33,953 nucleotides of DNA from Actinomycetes bacterium (GTDB lineage Bacteria > Actinomycetota > Acidimicrobiia > Spongiisociales > UBA5794): the NCBI GenBank assembly GCA_023336815.1, contig JAMBLJ010000238.1:1-33953 (forward strand), given 5' to 3'. The notes under the pieces were generated by a model. It worked only from the letters and a program-made list of their open reading frames with translations. It was not told the DNA's origin and ran no database searches. Shown one piece after another: positions 7,972 through 16,170 of the stretch. Numbering within the stretch: position 1 is the stretch's first letter; the number at the start of each line of letters is the position of its first letter. The position numbers were made by a program, and so were the translations under genes.

Positions 7972-8815
7972 GACAGGGCTTGGTCGGGGTTTGGACGCCC
8001 TGCTGCCCCAGGATCACCCCGCAGCAGGTTACGCAGAGCTCGAAATATCTCAGATCGAGCCCAATCCTGGCCAACCACGGACCGACTTCGATAGCGATGG
8101 GCTTGCATCCCTCGCGACATCGATCGCCTCTGTAGGACTACTCCAGCCCGTGGTCGTGCGACCACACGGCGACGGGTACGTGCTTGTTGCTGGTGAACGC
8201 CGGCTTCGTGCATGTCAACAGATCGGTTTCGACCGGATTCCGGCGGTCATCCGTAGCGAAACGGATGACAAGACGAACCTCACCGAGGCGCTCGTGGAGA
8301 ATCTCCAAAGGGAGGACCTCTCGGTTCTCGAGGAAGCGGCCGCCTACAGACAACTATTGGAAGACTTTGGTATGACGCACGAGGAGGTTGCTACCCAGGT
8401 CGGTAAGAGCCGCAGTGCCGTCTCGAACACGATCCGTTTGCTTGCGCTTCCTGGCCGGATTCAGTCTCTCCTGGTCTCCGGGGAACTCACTGCGGGACAC
8501 GCAAGGGCCCTTCTTGCGACCGATGATGAGGGATACGCTATACACATCGCCGAACGCACCGTTGCTGAGGGTTGGACGGTCCGCAGGGTGGAGGAAGCGA
8601 TCCGTCTTCGTTCGACGCAGTCCCAATCAGGCGGGAGGAAGGCTCCGGCAGTTCGGCCAGCAGCCATCATCGAACTGGAGGGTCGACTCCAGGACCGCCT
8701 CGGCACCACGGTATCGATCGACTATCGGGGCAAGGGCGGCAAGATAACGATCAAGTACACATCACCCGAGGATCTCGAGCGGATCTATCGTCATCTGTTC
8801 GAACCTGGCTCCTGA
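7958..8815 (+). CDS. parB: Chromosome-partitioning protein ParB
   Basis: ParB is a CTPase clamp that loads at parS and spreads over nearby DNA. The 285-aa protein starts MAGRKTGLGRGLDALLP, the usual ParA-interacting N-terminus. It has the CTP-binding box GERRLRA, the ENLQREDLSVLEEA motif, a central helix-turn-helix (THEEVATQVGKSRSAVSNTIRLL) and a C-terminal dimerisation domain. ATG 7958 has AGGAG 5 nt upstream inside parA. Its 3' end overlaps the convergent cwlM-like gene by 25 bp. Confidence 0.97.
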   Translation: MAGRKTGLGRGLDALLPQDHPAAGYAELEISQIEPNPGQPRTDFDSDGLASLATSIASVGLLQPVVVRPHGDGYVLVAGERRLRACQQIGFDRIPAVIRSETDDKTNLTEALVENLQREDLSVLEEAAAYRQLLEDFGMTHEEVATQVGKSRSAVSNTIRLLALPGRIQSLLVSGELTAGHARALLATDDEGYAIHIAERTVAEGWTVRRVEEAIRLRSTQSQSGGRKAPAVRPAAIIELEGRLQDRLGTTVSIDYRGKGGKITIKYTSPEDLERIYRHLFEPGS

Positions 8816-9777
8816 ACGAGCATACGTTCTTCGTAGAGTGACCCAACAACGTTCGCAACGATACGACCAACCCTGCGGCGCATGGCTCGTACCGACACAA
8901 CGATGGCAGGCGATCGGGTGTTCTTGAGGATGGGTAGCGTTCGGCCGCTTGCCTCGAGACCGAGACGATCCGCGACGAGTTGGGCGATGGCCATACCCGC
9001 TTCGGATCGGCTGTGTTCTGAACTGAAGTAGAAGATCCCTTCTTCTCCATCCTCAGGCACGAGGAAGGCGATCACTATGTCGACATCGAGCCTGTTCGCT
9101 CGCTGTGCTCGCAGTGATGGATCTGGAGTGGTGTCGACACTGCGGCTGATGATGGGATGACCACCCAGGAGTTGGAGAGCTGCACCAGCTGCGGTTGCCG
9201 CCTTCCAGGTCGTCTCTGCTTCTGAGGGCGTTCGACACGCAGGATCGATGTAGATACGTTGTCCCGCCACGGATTCAGGAAGTGATTGGAGCCACTGGCG
9301 TTCTCTGACTGACTCACGACCGGGTTTCTGCGTTGCTCGTTCCACCAGTCTGAGTTCGGAGGCCACGATGTCCCCGGCGATACCGTCTTCGGCCAGACCG
9401 CGATTGTGTTGAAAATCGAGCACGCCCCCCAAGGTGGATGGCCCGAAGATCCCGTCCACCTTGTTCGTGTCGAAACCAAGAGAGTTCAAGCGAGCTTGAA
9501 GTTCGGAGACGTCGTCTCCACGCATCATCGGAACACGGTGGTACAGCATCCGATCGCCAAGACGGAACCCGGCGTCGACAAGCGATCGCCACGTGTCAGG
9601 ACCGACGATGCCGTCGACAGGAAGGCCGCGTTCAGCCTGAAAGTCGGCGATCGCCTGATAGGTGCCTTCGGAGAAGATGCCAGGTTGATCCGACGCCAGA
9701 TCGAACCCCAACGCGGAGAGCCGGTCCTGGACATCCCGGACCGGCTCACCACGATCGCCTTTGTGATAGAGCCTCAC
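8791..9777 (-). CDS. cwlM: CwlM-like protein: two peptidoglycan-binding domains plus degenerate amidase
   Basis: The 328-aa protein has two PG_binding_1 domains (about 8-65 and 84-140, each with the GxxVDGIxGP motif) and an Amidase_3-like domain (about 174-315). No signal peptide is visible. The zinc-site motifs are lost: DPGH is DPAC (178-181), the SIHxN motif region reads IAFLVPED (236-243), and the C-terminal catalytic Glu is Ser in IVVSVRAM. In mycobacteria CwlM is a cytoplasmic, non-hydrolytic activator of MurA that is phosphorylated by PknB, and it lies beside trxC and parB as here. The same regulatory role is inferred. The start is a GTG with no clear ribosome-binding site. Confidence 0.85.
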   Translation of the reverse strand: MRLYHKGDRGEPVRDVQDRLSALGFDLASDQPGIFSEGTYQAIADFQAERGLPVDGIVGPDTWRSLVDAGFRLGDRMLYHRVPMMRGDDVSELQARLNSLGFDTNKVDGIFGPSTLGGVLDFQHNRGLAEDGIAGDIVASELRLVERATQKPGRESVRERQWLQSLPESVAGQRIYIDPACRTPSEAETTWKAATAAGAALQLLGGHPIISRSVDTTPDPSLRAQRANRLDVDIVIAFLVPEDGEEGIFYFSSEHSRSEAGMAIAQLVADRLGLEASGRTLPILKNTRSPAIVVSVRAMRRRVGRIVANVVGSLYEERMLVQEPGSNR

Positions 9778-9829
9778 GACTCAATCGTTGCAGGTTCGAG
9801 GAGCGTGTGTGCGCTTCAGCGACACCCTG

Positions 9830-10156
9830 CTACTGAAGATACTCGGCGAGTTCCGCTTCGAGTTGCCCCTTGCTGCGGGCCCCGACAAAGCGACGCTTCT
9901 CTTCGCCGTTCTGAAAAACGATGAGCGTTGGGATACTCATGACCGAGTAAGCGCTCATCGTGCCAGGGTTCTCGTCGACATTGAGTTTTGCGACGTTGAG
10001 CTTGCCAGCGCTTTCTCCCGCCAACTCGTCGAGCGGTCCGTCCATCATCTTGCAAGGGCCACACCACTCCGCCCAGAAATCAACCAGGGTTGGTGTGTCA
10101 GATGCAACGATGGATGCGAAGTCGCTGTCGGTCGCTATGGTCGTGTTCTGACCCAT
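9830..10156 (-). CDS. trxA: Thioredoxin
   Basis: Thioredoxin is the cytoplasmic dithiol reductant. The 108-aa protein has the classical active site WCGPC (Cys32 and Cys35), the cis-proline segment SIPTLIVFQNGEE and normal length. AGGAG lies 7 nt before the ATG. Its reductase is encoded directly upstream (53 bp), and cwlM follows, as in mycobacteria (trxB2-trxC-cwlM). Sigma-factor-controlled expression with the upstream sigma operon is plausible. Confidence 0.96.
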   Translation of the reverse strand: MGQNTTIATDSDFASIVASDTPTLVDFWAEWCGPCKMMDGPLDELAGESAGKLNVAKLNVDENPGTMSAYSVMSIPTLIVFQNGEEKRRFVGARSKGQLEAELAEYLQ

Positions 10157-10209
10157 GTTCGTCTCCTCTCATACATCCATGTCAACGACACGAATGTGCT
10201 TTGGATTCC

Positions 10210-11133
10210 TCAGGCTTCGTTTGCTTCGAGCCAGTGCTGTACATCGAGGGCGGCCTGACAGCCGAGTCCGGCAGCTGTGATCGCCTGGCGGTAGACCTTG
10301 TCTGTGACATCACCTGCGGCGTGGACACCCTCGACGGATGTCAGTGTCGTTCCCGGTGAAACAACGATGTATCCGGCGTCATCGAGTTCGAGTTGATCCA
10401 AGAATATCTTCGTGTTCGGATCGTGACCTATTGCAACGAATACACCGTCAGCGGCGAGTTCCGTTGTCTCGTCGGTGACCGTATCGCGCAAGACGGCACC
10501 GGTCACGAGGTCGTCTCCGAGAATCTCGTCGACCGTGGAGTTCCACGCGACGTCAATCTTGGGATGGTCCATGACCCGTTGGGCCATGATCGGTGAGGCC
10601 CGGAATTCGTCCCTTCGGTGAACCACCGTCAGCTTGGATGCGAACTTCGTGAGGAAGAGCGCTTCCTCCATAGCTGTGTCGCCGCCACCAACAACGATGA
10701 GTTCCTTGTCGCGGAAGAAGAAGCCATCGCATGTCGCACATGCCGAAACGCCGTATCCTCTGAGTCGCTCCTCCCCGGGGACTCCGATCCAACGTGCTGA
10801 TGCCCCCGTCGAGATGATGATCGAGTCCGCGACGAACTCGTCCTTCCCGACCCACACCTTGAATGGGCGTTGAGAGAAGTCGACCCGTGAAACATCGGAG
10901 CTGATGATTCGCGTGCCGAAACGCTCGGCCTGTTTTCGTATCTGGTCCATCAGATCCGGACCCATGATCCCATCAGGGAAGCCAGGGAAGTTCTCGACGT
11001 CTGTGGTGATCATCAGTTGACCACCGCGTTCCATGCCTTCGACCATGAGCGGTTCGAGTCCGGCACGTGCGGCGTAGATTGCTGCGGTCAGCCCTGCTGG
11101 ACCTGACCCGATGATGAGGACCTTCTCGGTCAT
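10210..11133 (-). CDS. trxB: Thioredoxin-disulfide reductase
   Basis: TrxB is an FAD enzyme that reduces thioredoxin with NADPH. The protein shows the FAD site GSGPAGLTAA near its N-terminus, the redox motif CATC (Cys132/Cys135), the NADPH loop GGGDTAMEEA with HRRDEFRAS, and the second FAD motif VHAAGDVTD. I chose ATG 11133 (307 aa) because AGGAG (11143 to 11139) is 5 nt upstream; that ribosome-binding site overlaps the alternative GTG at 11139, which would form a GTGA overlap with the preceding gene and add two residues. Confidence 0.96.
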   Translation of the reverse strand: MTEKVLIIGSGPAGLTAAIYAARAGLEPLMVEGMERGGQLMITTDVENFPGFPDGIMGPDLMDQIRKQAERFGTRIISSDVSRVDFSQRPFKVWVGKDEFVADSIIISTGASARWIGVPGEERLRGYGVSACATCDGFFFRDKELIVVGGGDTAMEEALFLTKFASKLTVVHRRDEFRASPIMAQRVMDHPKIDVAWNSTVDEILGDDLVTGAVLRDTVTDETTELAADGVFVAIGHDPNTKIFLDQLELDDAGYIVVSPGTTLTSVEGVHAAGDVTDKVYRQAITAAGLGCQAALDVQHWLEANEA

Positions 11134-11135
11134 GC

Positions 11136-11441
11136 TCACTCCTGTTGTGATGTGCGGTCTTGTGGATACCGCCGTGACCAGACCAGAGCTCCTACCAGAA
11201 TCAGGATCAAGCCGACAACGGCATATGCAGTTTCCGTACCAATCAGCTCCCCGAGCGCCCTGAATATTCCAACGAGAAGCCAGAAGATCGCCATGACGGC
11301 TCCCGCGACGAGGATGACGCCAAGGGCTGCCCAGGTGATACCGACGGCAGCACGATCAACGGAGAGCTCGCGAACGCGAGTGGCAATCATCTCAAGGAAG
11401 TCTGCGATCCGTGCGGAAAGAGGGGGATTTCTGTCGGCCAT
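11136..11441 (-). CDS. Small two-helix membrane protein, unknown function
   Basis: This 101-aa protein has a charged N-terminus (1-32), two hydrophobic helices (about 35-60, GITWAALGVILVAGAVMAIF, and 70-90, AYAVVGLILILVGALVW) and a short polar tail. The pattern recalls small actinobacterial holin-like or phage-shock-type membrane proteins, but I cannot assign a family. It sits between the anti-sigma gene and trxB, a position with no counterpart in the mycobacterial order that I know. The stop touches the trxB start region, so the two are likely coupled. Confidence 0.75.
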   Translation of the reverse strand: MADRNPPLSARIADFLEMIATRVRELSVDRAAVGITWAALGVILVAGAVMAIFWLLVGIFRALGELIGTETAYAVVGLILILVGALVWSRRYPQDRTSQQE

Positions 11442-11483
11442 GATTCGACAGATTAGCCCGTTGGTAGCGCTGCCGGTTGTGTC

Positions 11484-12374
11484 CTAGGGCGTCGGGGTGA
11501 CAACCGAGCAGCTATCGACAGCAATCTCAATGATGTCATCGATCCCTTCACCTGTATTGACACCAACATAGACTGTTCCTTGATCGCTGTTCCCGAGGGG
11601 AACGAAGATGGTTCCCGGGTTTACAACGGCAAGATCAGCGACGCAGGAGGCGAGAGCCTCATTGAAGAAGACACTCGCGTCTTCTGTGCTGAACCCGGAG
11701 TTGACGAGCTGCTCACGGATAGTCGCAGCAGACGTTCCCTTCGCTGCGATATCGCTGAACTCGTCTTCCCTCTGGTCCGGGACCCGGAACAACAAGGGAG
11801 GCAATGGTGCAGCGGGGGCCCCGGTGGTGGCGACGTTGTCCTCGGCTATCGAGGCAGTGTCTTCGGACACGGCACCATCGGGAGCTGTATCGAGACCAGC
11901 GCTACCGCTTTCGCTTGTTGCGAACCGCTCCGTCTCGGAATCGGCTGATCCCCCTTGTCCGTCGCTGCTGCCATCGAGGTCGCTGCTGACCTCTGTGAAG
12001 GCGACATCGTTCGAGTCGTTGCTCGACGAGAGCATGCCAGGTACGACGACGATAACTACGACAAGAGCCGCGGCTGATGCGAGACCGAAGACGGGTTGCC
12101 ACCATGGGACCGTTCGTTTCGTAGGGATGGCGACGGGTGCTGGATCGAGGCGAAGTTGTTCTATGAGATCCGACCGAAGCGTCGCGCGTTCAGGTTCCGT
12201 CATAGCCGTGATGTCCGGCATGTCCTGAACGGCATCGATCATCTCTATCTGGACGGCCAACTCATCTGCCAGTTCCGGGCTTGCTTCCACGCGTTCGAGA
12301 GCGGCCAGGCGGTCCTGGCCGTCGAGTTCGCCATGTGCAAGCGAGAGAATGAGTGAGATGTCAGCGTCGTTCAT
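11484..12374 (-). CDS. Membrane-anchored anti-sigma factor (candidate)
   Basis: The 296-aa protein overlaps the ECF sigma gene by 4 bp (ATGA), the hallmark of a sigma/anti-sigma pair. Residues 1-85 are helical and acidic (ADISLILSLAHGELDGQDRL, then PELADELAVQIE), as in anti-sigma cytoplasmic domains. One membrane helix follows at 95-114, then a long Ser/Asp/Glu-rich linker and a small extracytoplasmic domain with two Cys. There is no HxxxCxxC zinc motif, so this is not a ZAS-type anti-sigma factor. It occupies the place of Rv3912 (the SigM anti-sigma RsmA) in mycobacteria. The role rests on position and architecture. Confidence 0.75.
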   Translation of the reverse strand: MNDADISLILSLAHGELDGQDRLAALERVEASPELADELAVQIEMIDAVQDMPDITAMTEPERATLRSDLIEQLRLDPAPVAIPTKRTVPWWQPVFGLASAAALVVVIVVVPGMLSSSNDSNDVAFTEVSSDLDGSSDGQGGSADSETERFATSESGSAGLDTAPDGAVSEDTASIAEDNVATTGAPAAPLPPLLFRVPDQREDEFSDIAAKGTSAATIREQLVNSGFSTEDASVFFNEALASCVADLAVVNPGTIFVPLGNSDQGTVYVGVNTGEGIDDIIEIAVDSCSVVTPTP

Positions 12375-12955
12375 GTTTCTCCGGTGTCCCCGGTTTGATG
12401 TTCGTTCGGGGGCCTGAGGTTCCCAAGACTTTGAGAAAGTTGTTTCCGCGCTCTGAAGAGCCGGCTCTTGATGGTTCCTGTTGGTACTTCGAGGGTATCG
12501 CTCGCCTGCTCAAGTGACATGCCCTGGAGATCGACGAGGACGACAGCTGCACGGAAGTCGGGCGAGAGCGCCAGCAGGGCCTCTTCGATATCGGAGCGCA
12601 CATCGACGGCACGCAGGAGATCGTCGGTGCTCGGGTCAGGGGCATCGTGTGAATCCGGCAGGCTGTCAGCCTGTTTTCTCTTCTGACGTCGCAGGTGGTC
12701 ATAACACGTGTTGACCGCCACACGGTAGAGCCATGTCGAGAAGGCAGCTTGTGCCTTGAATCTATCTGCCTTGCGAAACACAGTGAGAAACGTGTCCTGT
12801 GTAGCGTCGAGGGCAGCCTCACGGTTGCGCAACATTCTCAGGCACACTGCGAAAACGCGATCTTCATGCGCAGCCATGAGTTCGTTGAAGGCATCGATGT
12901 CACCACTCAGGTATCTATCGATGAGTGCGATGTCGAGGTCGGCTCTATCGGTCAT
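12371..12955 (-). CDS. ECF RNA polymerase sigma factor (SigM-like position)
   Basis: The 194-aa protein is an extracytoplasmic-function sigma factor. Region 2 spans about 14-93 (GDIDAFNELMAAHEDRVFAV, DATQDTFLTVFRKADRF, STWLYRVAVNTCYDHLRR) and region 4 about 121-176, with the helix-turn-helix MSLEQASDTLEVPTGTIKSRLFRARKQL. It should redirect RNA polymerase to stress promoters under control of the overlapping downstream anti-sigma gene. Its place between the pseudokinase and trxB matches mycobacterial sigM, but I give no symbol since homology to SigM itself cannot be tested here. Confidence 0.93.
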   Translation of the reverse strand: MTDRADLDIALIDRYLSGDIDAFNELMAAHEDRVFAVCLRMLRNREAALDATQDTFLTVFRKADRFKAQAAFSTWLYRVAVNTCYDHLRRQKRKQADSLPDSHDAPDPSTDDLLRAVDVRSDIEEALLALSPDFRAAVVLVDLQGMSLEQASDTLEVPTGTIKSRLFRARKQLSQSLGNLRPPNEHQTGDTGET

Positions 12956-12994
12956 TAGGCACAGAGCGTAGGTAGCAGGATGCCGGCAGAGGTG

Positions 12995-14281
12995 TCAGGA
13001 CGTGAACTGAACATGCGAGATGCTGCTCTGGTACGACCCGTCGGGTCGCTCGGGAAGGTTCGTCAGCCACAACCTCCATACCCCGCCGCCGCGGACGGGC
13101 AGTTGCATGCGCACAGCAGATGTCTGCAGTGTCCCTCTACCGACGTGTTCCCACAGTGTGGGATCGTCAGGGATGGTGCCTGACCAGCCGATCATGTAGG
13201 TCGTATCTGGGGAGCCGGTGATGTACACCGCGCTCGGTGTGCCTGCTACATCGAGAACGAGTCCGACACCCTCCTTGATGTCGCTGATCGGACGTGAGTA
13301 GGCCTCTGTCGACCACGATGTTGAACGGTTTCCGTCAACTGCGTTGCTGACAGAGCCGTCGCTCTCGACCCCGTCACCGAGTGGATCATATACGGTGGCG
13401 GTCGCTGGCAGGTCGTCAGTTGCTTCCACGTCTTCGATGATGATCGGTGTCGTGACCGAGGGAGTGGATGGTTCTCCTGCAACCGGGTACAGGAAGGGGG
13501 AATCGGGATCGAAATCCGCTGCAAGACCGACCGCGGCGAGCAGCGAGATGGTTACGACGATCGCGGCGAAGAGCACGAGGCTTTTCCATGGGTTCGCCGG
13601 TGATGTCTCTTCGGGCGGCACAAAGTCGGTCGACCCGAGTGCGTTGGCCAAACCACGTGCATCGAGGTCTCCGGCGATTCCGGCTGAGAGAGCAATGTCC
13701 ACCGATGGATCGATTCCATCGATGACTGCAGAGGGCATGACACCGGAGTCGTGGGTTCCTGTGATCGCTGCCCGCAGCACCTCAGCGAGTGCCCTGGTGT
13801 CGTCCGACTGGTCCTCCCACCGCTGTATACGTCCGAACGCCCCGAGCTTGACAGGGTGCGCTGCCGAGTAGTGGATCGCGGATGTATCGATGGCTCCGTG
13901 GATGCCCCCTACCTCGTGGAAACGGGCCAGAGCAAGACAAAGGCCTGCGGCGTTGGGTAGGAATTCCTCCGCTGGCAGTGCTTCACCCGCCCGAATGCGG
14001 TCGTCGATAGTGACACCACCATCCCACTCGGAGACGGAGTACGCGGACGCTGTTGTATCTGCCGCCGCGAACACTCGTTGCAAGTGGATCTCGGTGAGCG
14101 CCGCCGCAGCTCGGACGCCGGTCAGGAATGATGTATGACGGTCTGGTGTGGATTCCGGGGCGAGGTATCTGATGAGAACGGGTCGGTCGAGTGTGTCGTC
14201 CTTCGCGAGCCACTCTTCGATATCTCCATCACTTCCAAGCCGGATATTGAGCCGATACCGATCAGGCAGTCTGGGGGGCAC
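12995..14281 (-). CDS. Membrane pseudokinase with extracytoplasmic discoidin-like domain (MviN C-terminal part, stand-alone)
   Basis: The 428-aa protein has a Ser/Thr-kinase-like N-terminal half, one membrane helix (231-254) and a C-terminal jelly-roll-like domain (about 310-428, with AVDGNRSTSWSTEAY and KEGVGLVLDVAG). The kinase motifs are broken: the catalytic HRD is HGA in GIHGAID (127-132), DFG is AFG (148-150), and the VAVK lysine reads Arg in VLIRYL. It therefore should not phosphorylate. In mycobacteria this pseudokinase-helix-sugar-binding-like module is the C-terminus of MviN/MurJ (Rv3910), where it recruits FhaA; here it is free of the flippase. GTG start, 3 bp after the GNAT gene. 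Confidence 0.8.
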   Translation of the reverse strand: MPPRLPDRYRLNIRLGSDGDIEEWLAKDDTLDRPVLIRYLAPESTPDRHTSFLTGVRAAAALTEIHLQRVFAAADTTASAYSVSEWDGGVTIDDRIRAGEALPAEEFLPNAAGLCLALARFHEVGGIHGAIDTSAIHYSAAHPVKLGAFGRIQRWEDQSDDTRALAEVLRAAITGTHDSGVMPSAVIDGIDPSVDIALSAGIAGDLDARGLANALGSTDFVPPEETSPANPWKSLVLFAAIVVTISLLAAVGLAADFDPDSPFLYPVAGEPSTPSVTTPIIIEDVEATDDLPATATVYDPLGDGVESDGSVSNAVDGNRSTSWSTEAYSRPISDIKEGVGLVLDVAGTPSAVYITGSPDTTYMIGWSGTIPDDPTLWEHVGRGTLQTSAVRMQLPVRGGGVWRLWLTNLPERPDGSYQSSISHVQFTS

Positions 14282-14284
14282 AGG

Positions 14285-15019
14285 TCAACCGGCCTTGAGT
14301 ACCGCGAGCGACTCGGGGAGTTGTCGATAGCCCTCAGATTCGTACAATCCGATCGCTGGCCCGTTGTCGAACTGCGTATTGAGAAGGAGCGCTTTCGAGC
14401 CGTGTCGTCTGGCGCTGCGTGCCGATGCCCGTACGAGGCTTCTTCCCATCCCGTTGCCTTGCCATGCGGGATCGATCGCCACGCGTTGGAGGTACGAGAT
14501 GGCGTGGCCGTATCCAACGACCGCATACCCTGTGATGCCCCTGTCACCATCTCTGATGATGAACACGCTCGACTTTGCAGTTGCCCCGATGGACTCGACG
14601 AGAGCGGTCTCATCGAATCGCCAGAACGGTGCGAAAGCAGCACGATCGATCTCGAGCATCTGATCGATGTCGAATGTGTCTTCACGTACGACGAGATGTT
14701 GCGGGGCTGTGATCGATGGCTCGAGGTCGAGTCTCATAAGGGCAAGATCGAGGTTCGGCTCGAACCCCGCTGCTTCCCATGGGCGTCGCGCAGAGGGTGC
14801 AAGAGGCGATGACAACACACTCGGTGCCCCGAGGTGCATCAAGCGTTGGACACACGCCTCGATGAATCCGGATCCTCCGCGCACCAGTCGAAGCGAGGCG
14901 TCCTCAACAGAATCGTTCCAGGGGCGTGCTTCAGCGCGCGCCCAGCCGCGCCGAAGAGAGACCGAGCCCGGCCAGGTGCCTCTTTGAAAGACGCGATGTG
15001 GTGTGTCAGGTAGTGCCAT
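14285..15019 (-). CDS. GNAT-family acetyltransferase
   Basis: The C-terminal half (about 105-244) is a complete GNAT fold with the acetyl-CoA loop LQRVAIDPAWQGNGMGRSLV and the motif-B segment IGLYESEGYR. The substrate is not predictable. The N-terminal half (45-100, ending PWEAAGFEPNLDLALMRLDL) looks like the last part of a second, degenerate GNAT domain, so the protein may derive from a tandem. A GGAGAGG site precedes the ATG. It is the first gene of the minus-strand block, 3 bp upstream of the pseudokinase gene, and divergent from the deacetylase gene. Confidence 0.85.
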   Translation of the reverse strand: MALPDTPHRVFQRGTWPGSVSLRRGWARAEARPWNDSVEDASLRLVRGGSGFIEACVQRLMHLGAPSVLSSPLAPSARRPWEAAGFEPNLDLALMRLDLEPSITAPQHLVVREDTFDIDQMLEIDRAAFAPFWRFDETALVESIGATAKSSVFIIRDGDRGITGYAVVGYGHAISYLQRVAIDPAWQGNGMGRSLVRASARSARRHGSKALLLNTQFDNGPAIGLYESEGYRQLPESLAVLKAG

Positions 15020-15098
15020 GACCTCTCCGGGAGTCCTGCCAGGCGCTTAGTAATGTACCCCTGATCGCGAGATGCCCGGCGCATGCCAGAATCCGAGC

Positions 15099-16112
15099 AT
15101 GGCAATACTGCTCGTCACCCATGAATTCAGCCTCCAACATCTCGTGCCGCGTGGTCACCCCGAACGACCGGAACGCGTCGAGGCGACAGTATCGGGTATC
15201 CGGGGTTCCGCTGTCGACATCATCGACATCGAGGCTCCAGAGGTGGACCGTTCTCTGCTCGAATCCGTCCACGACGCGACGTACGTTGACGAGGTGCAAC
15301 AGTTCTGCCTCCGAGGTGGTGGTGCATTTGATGAGGACACCTACGCGGTTCCTGCTTCGTACGATGCCGCTCTTCATGCTGCGGGTGCAGGTCCCTGCGC
15401 GGTCGACACGCTGATGCGTGGTGTGGCGGTGTCTGCCTTTGTTGCGGTGCGACCTCCTGGTCATCACGCCGAACGTCATCAAGCGATGGGGTTCTGTCTG
15501 TTTAACAACGTTGCTGTGACTGCTGCGTATCTGCGATCGATGGGGTCAAGGGTCGCGATCGTCGATTGGGATGTACACCATGGGAACGGAACACAGCACT
15601 CGTTCTGGACTGATCCTGAGGTGCTCTACATCTCAATGCACGAGTTTCCGTTCTATCCAGGTACCGGGTGGGTCACCGAATCAGGTCAGGGTGGTGCTGC
15701 GGGTACGACGGTCAACATTCCTCTGCCGGGTGGAACATCCTCATCCAGTCAGCGTGCAGCGTTCCGACGGGTCGTGCTCCCCGTCCTGGAGCAGTTCGCT
15801 CCAGACTGGATCCTCGTGAGCGCTGGCTACGACGCGCACAAAGATGACCCTCTCGGTGGACTCAACCTCGAATCGGGCGACTACGGACAGATGGCGGCTG
15901 CCCTCACGTCCGTTGTGCCATCGAACCGTGTTGTCGCCTTCCTCGAAGGTGGATATGACCTAGATGCACTCGTGTCGGGTGCAGCTGCGACGGTAGAAGG
16001 TCTGGCAGGTCTTCGTGAACAGGGTGAATGGCCCACGGTGTTGGATGGTTCTTCAAGGAGAGTCGTCGATCTTGCGGTCGAGGCGCTCAAGCCGTTCTGG
16101 GAACTCGTTTAA
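15099..16112 (+). CDS. Histone deacetylase-like amidohydrolase (AcuC/HDAC family)
   Basis: Arginase-fold deacetylases of this family remove acyl groups from acetyl-lysine or acetylpolyamines using Zn2+. The 337-aa protein has every family motif: RPPGHHA (118-124, the catalytic His pair), GFCLFNNVAV, VDWDVHHGNG with zinc ligands Asp158 and His160, SAGYDAH with Asp245, and EGGYD with the catalytic Tyr286. The start at ATG 15099 gives the family-like MAILLVTHEFS; ATG 15072 would add nine unsupported residues. It is divergent from the GNAT acetyltransferase, an appealing but unproven acetylation/deacetylation pair. Confidence 0.93.
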   Translation: MAILLVTHEFSLQHLVPRGHPERPERVEATVSGIRGSAVDIIDIEAPEVDRSLLESVHDATYVDEVQQFCLRGGGAFDEDTYAVPASYDAALHAAGAGPCAVDTLMRGVAVSAFVAVRPPGHHAERHQAMGFCLFNNVAVTAAYLRSMGSRVAIVDWDVHHGNGTQHSFWTDPEVLYISMHEFPFYPGTGWVTESGQGGAAGTTVNIPLPGGTSSSSQRAAFRRVVLPVLEQFAPDWILVSAGYDAHKDDPLGGLNLESGDYGQMAAALTSVVPSNRVVAFLEGGYDLDALVSGAAATVEGLAGLREQGEWPTVLDGSSRRVVDLAVEALKPFWELV

Positions 16113-16170
16113 GAGCGGTGGGGCGACGGCCGATACCACATGGTGGCCCAAATTATCACGTGGAGGTTCC

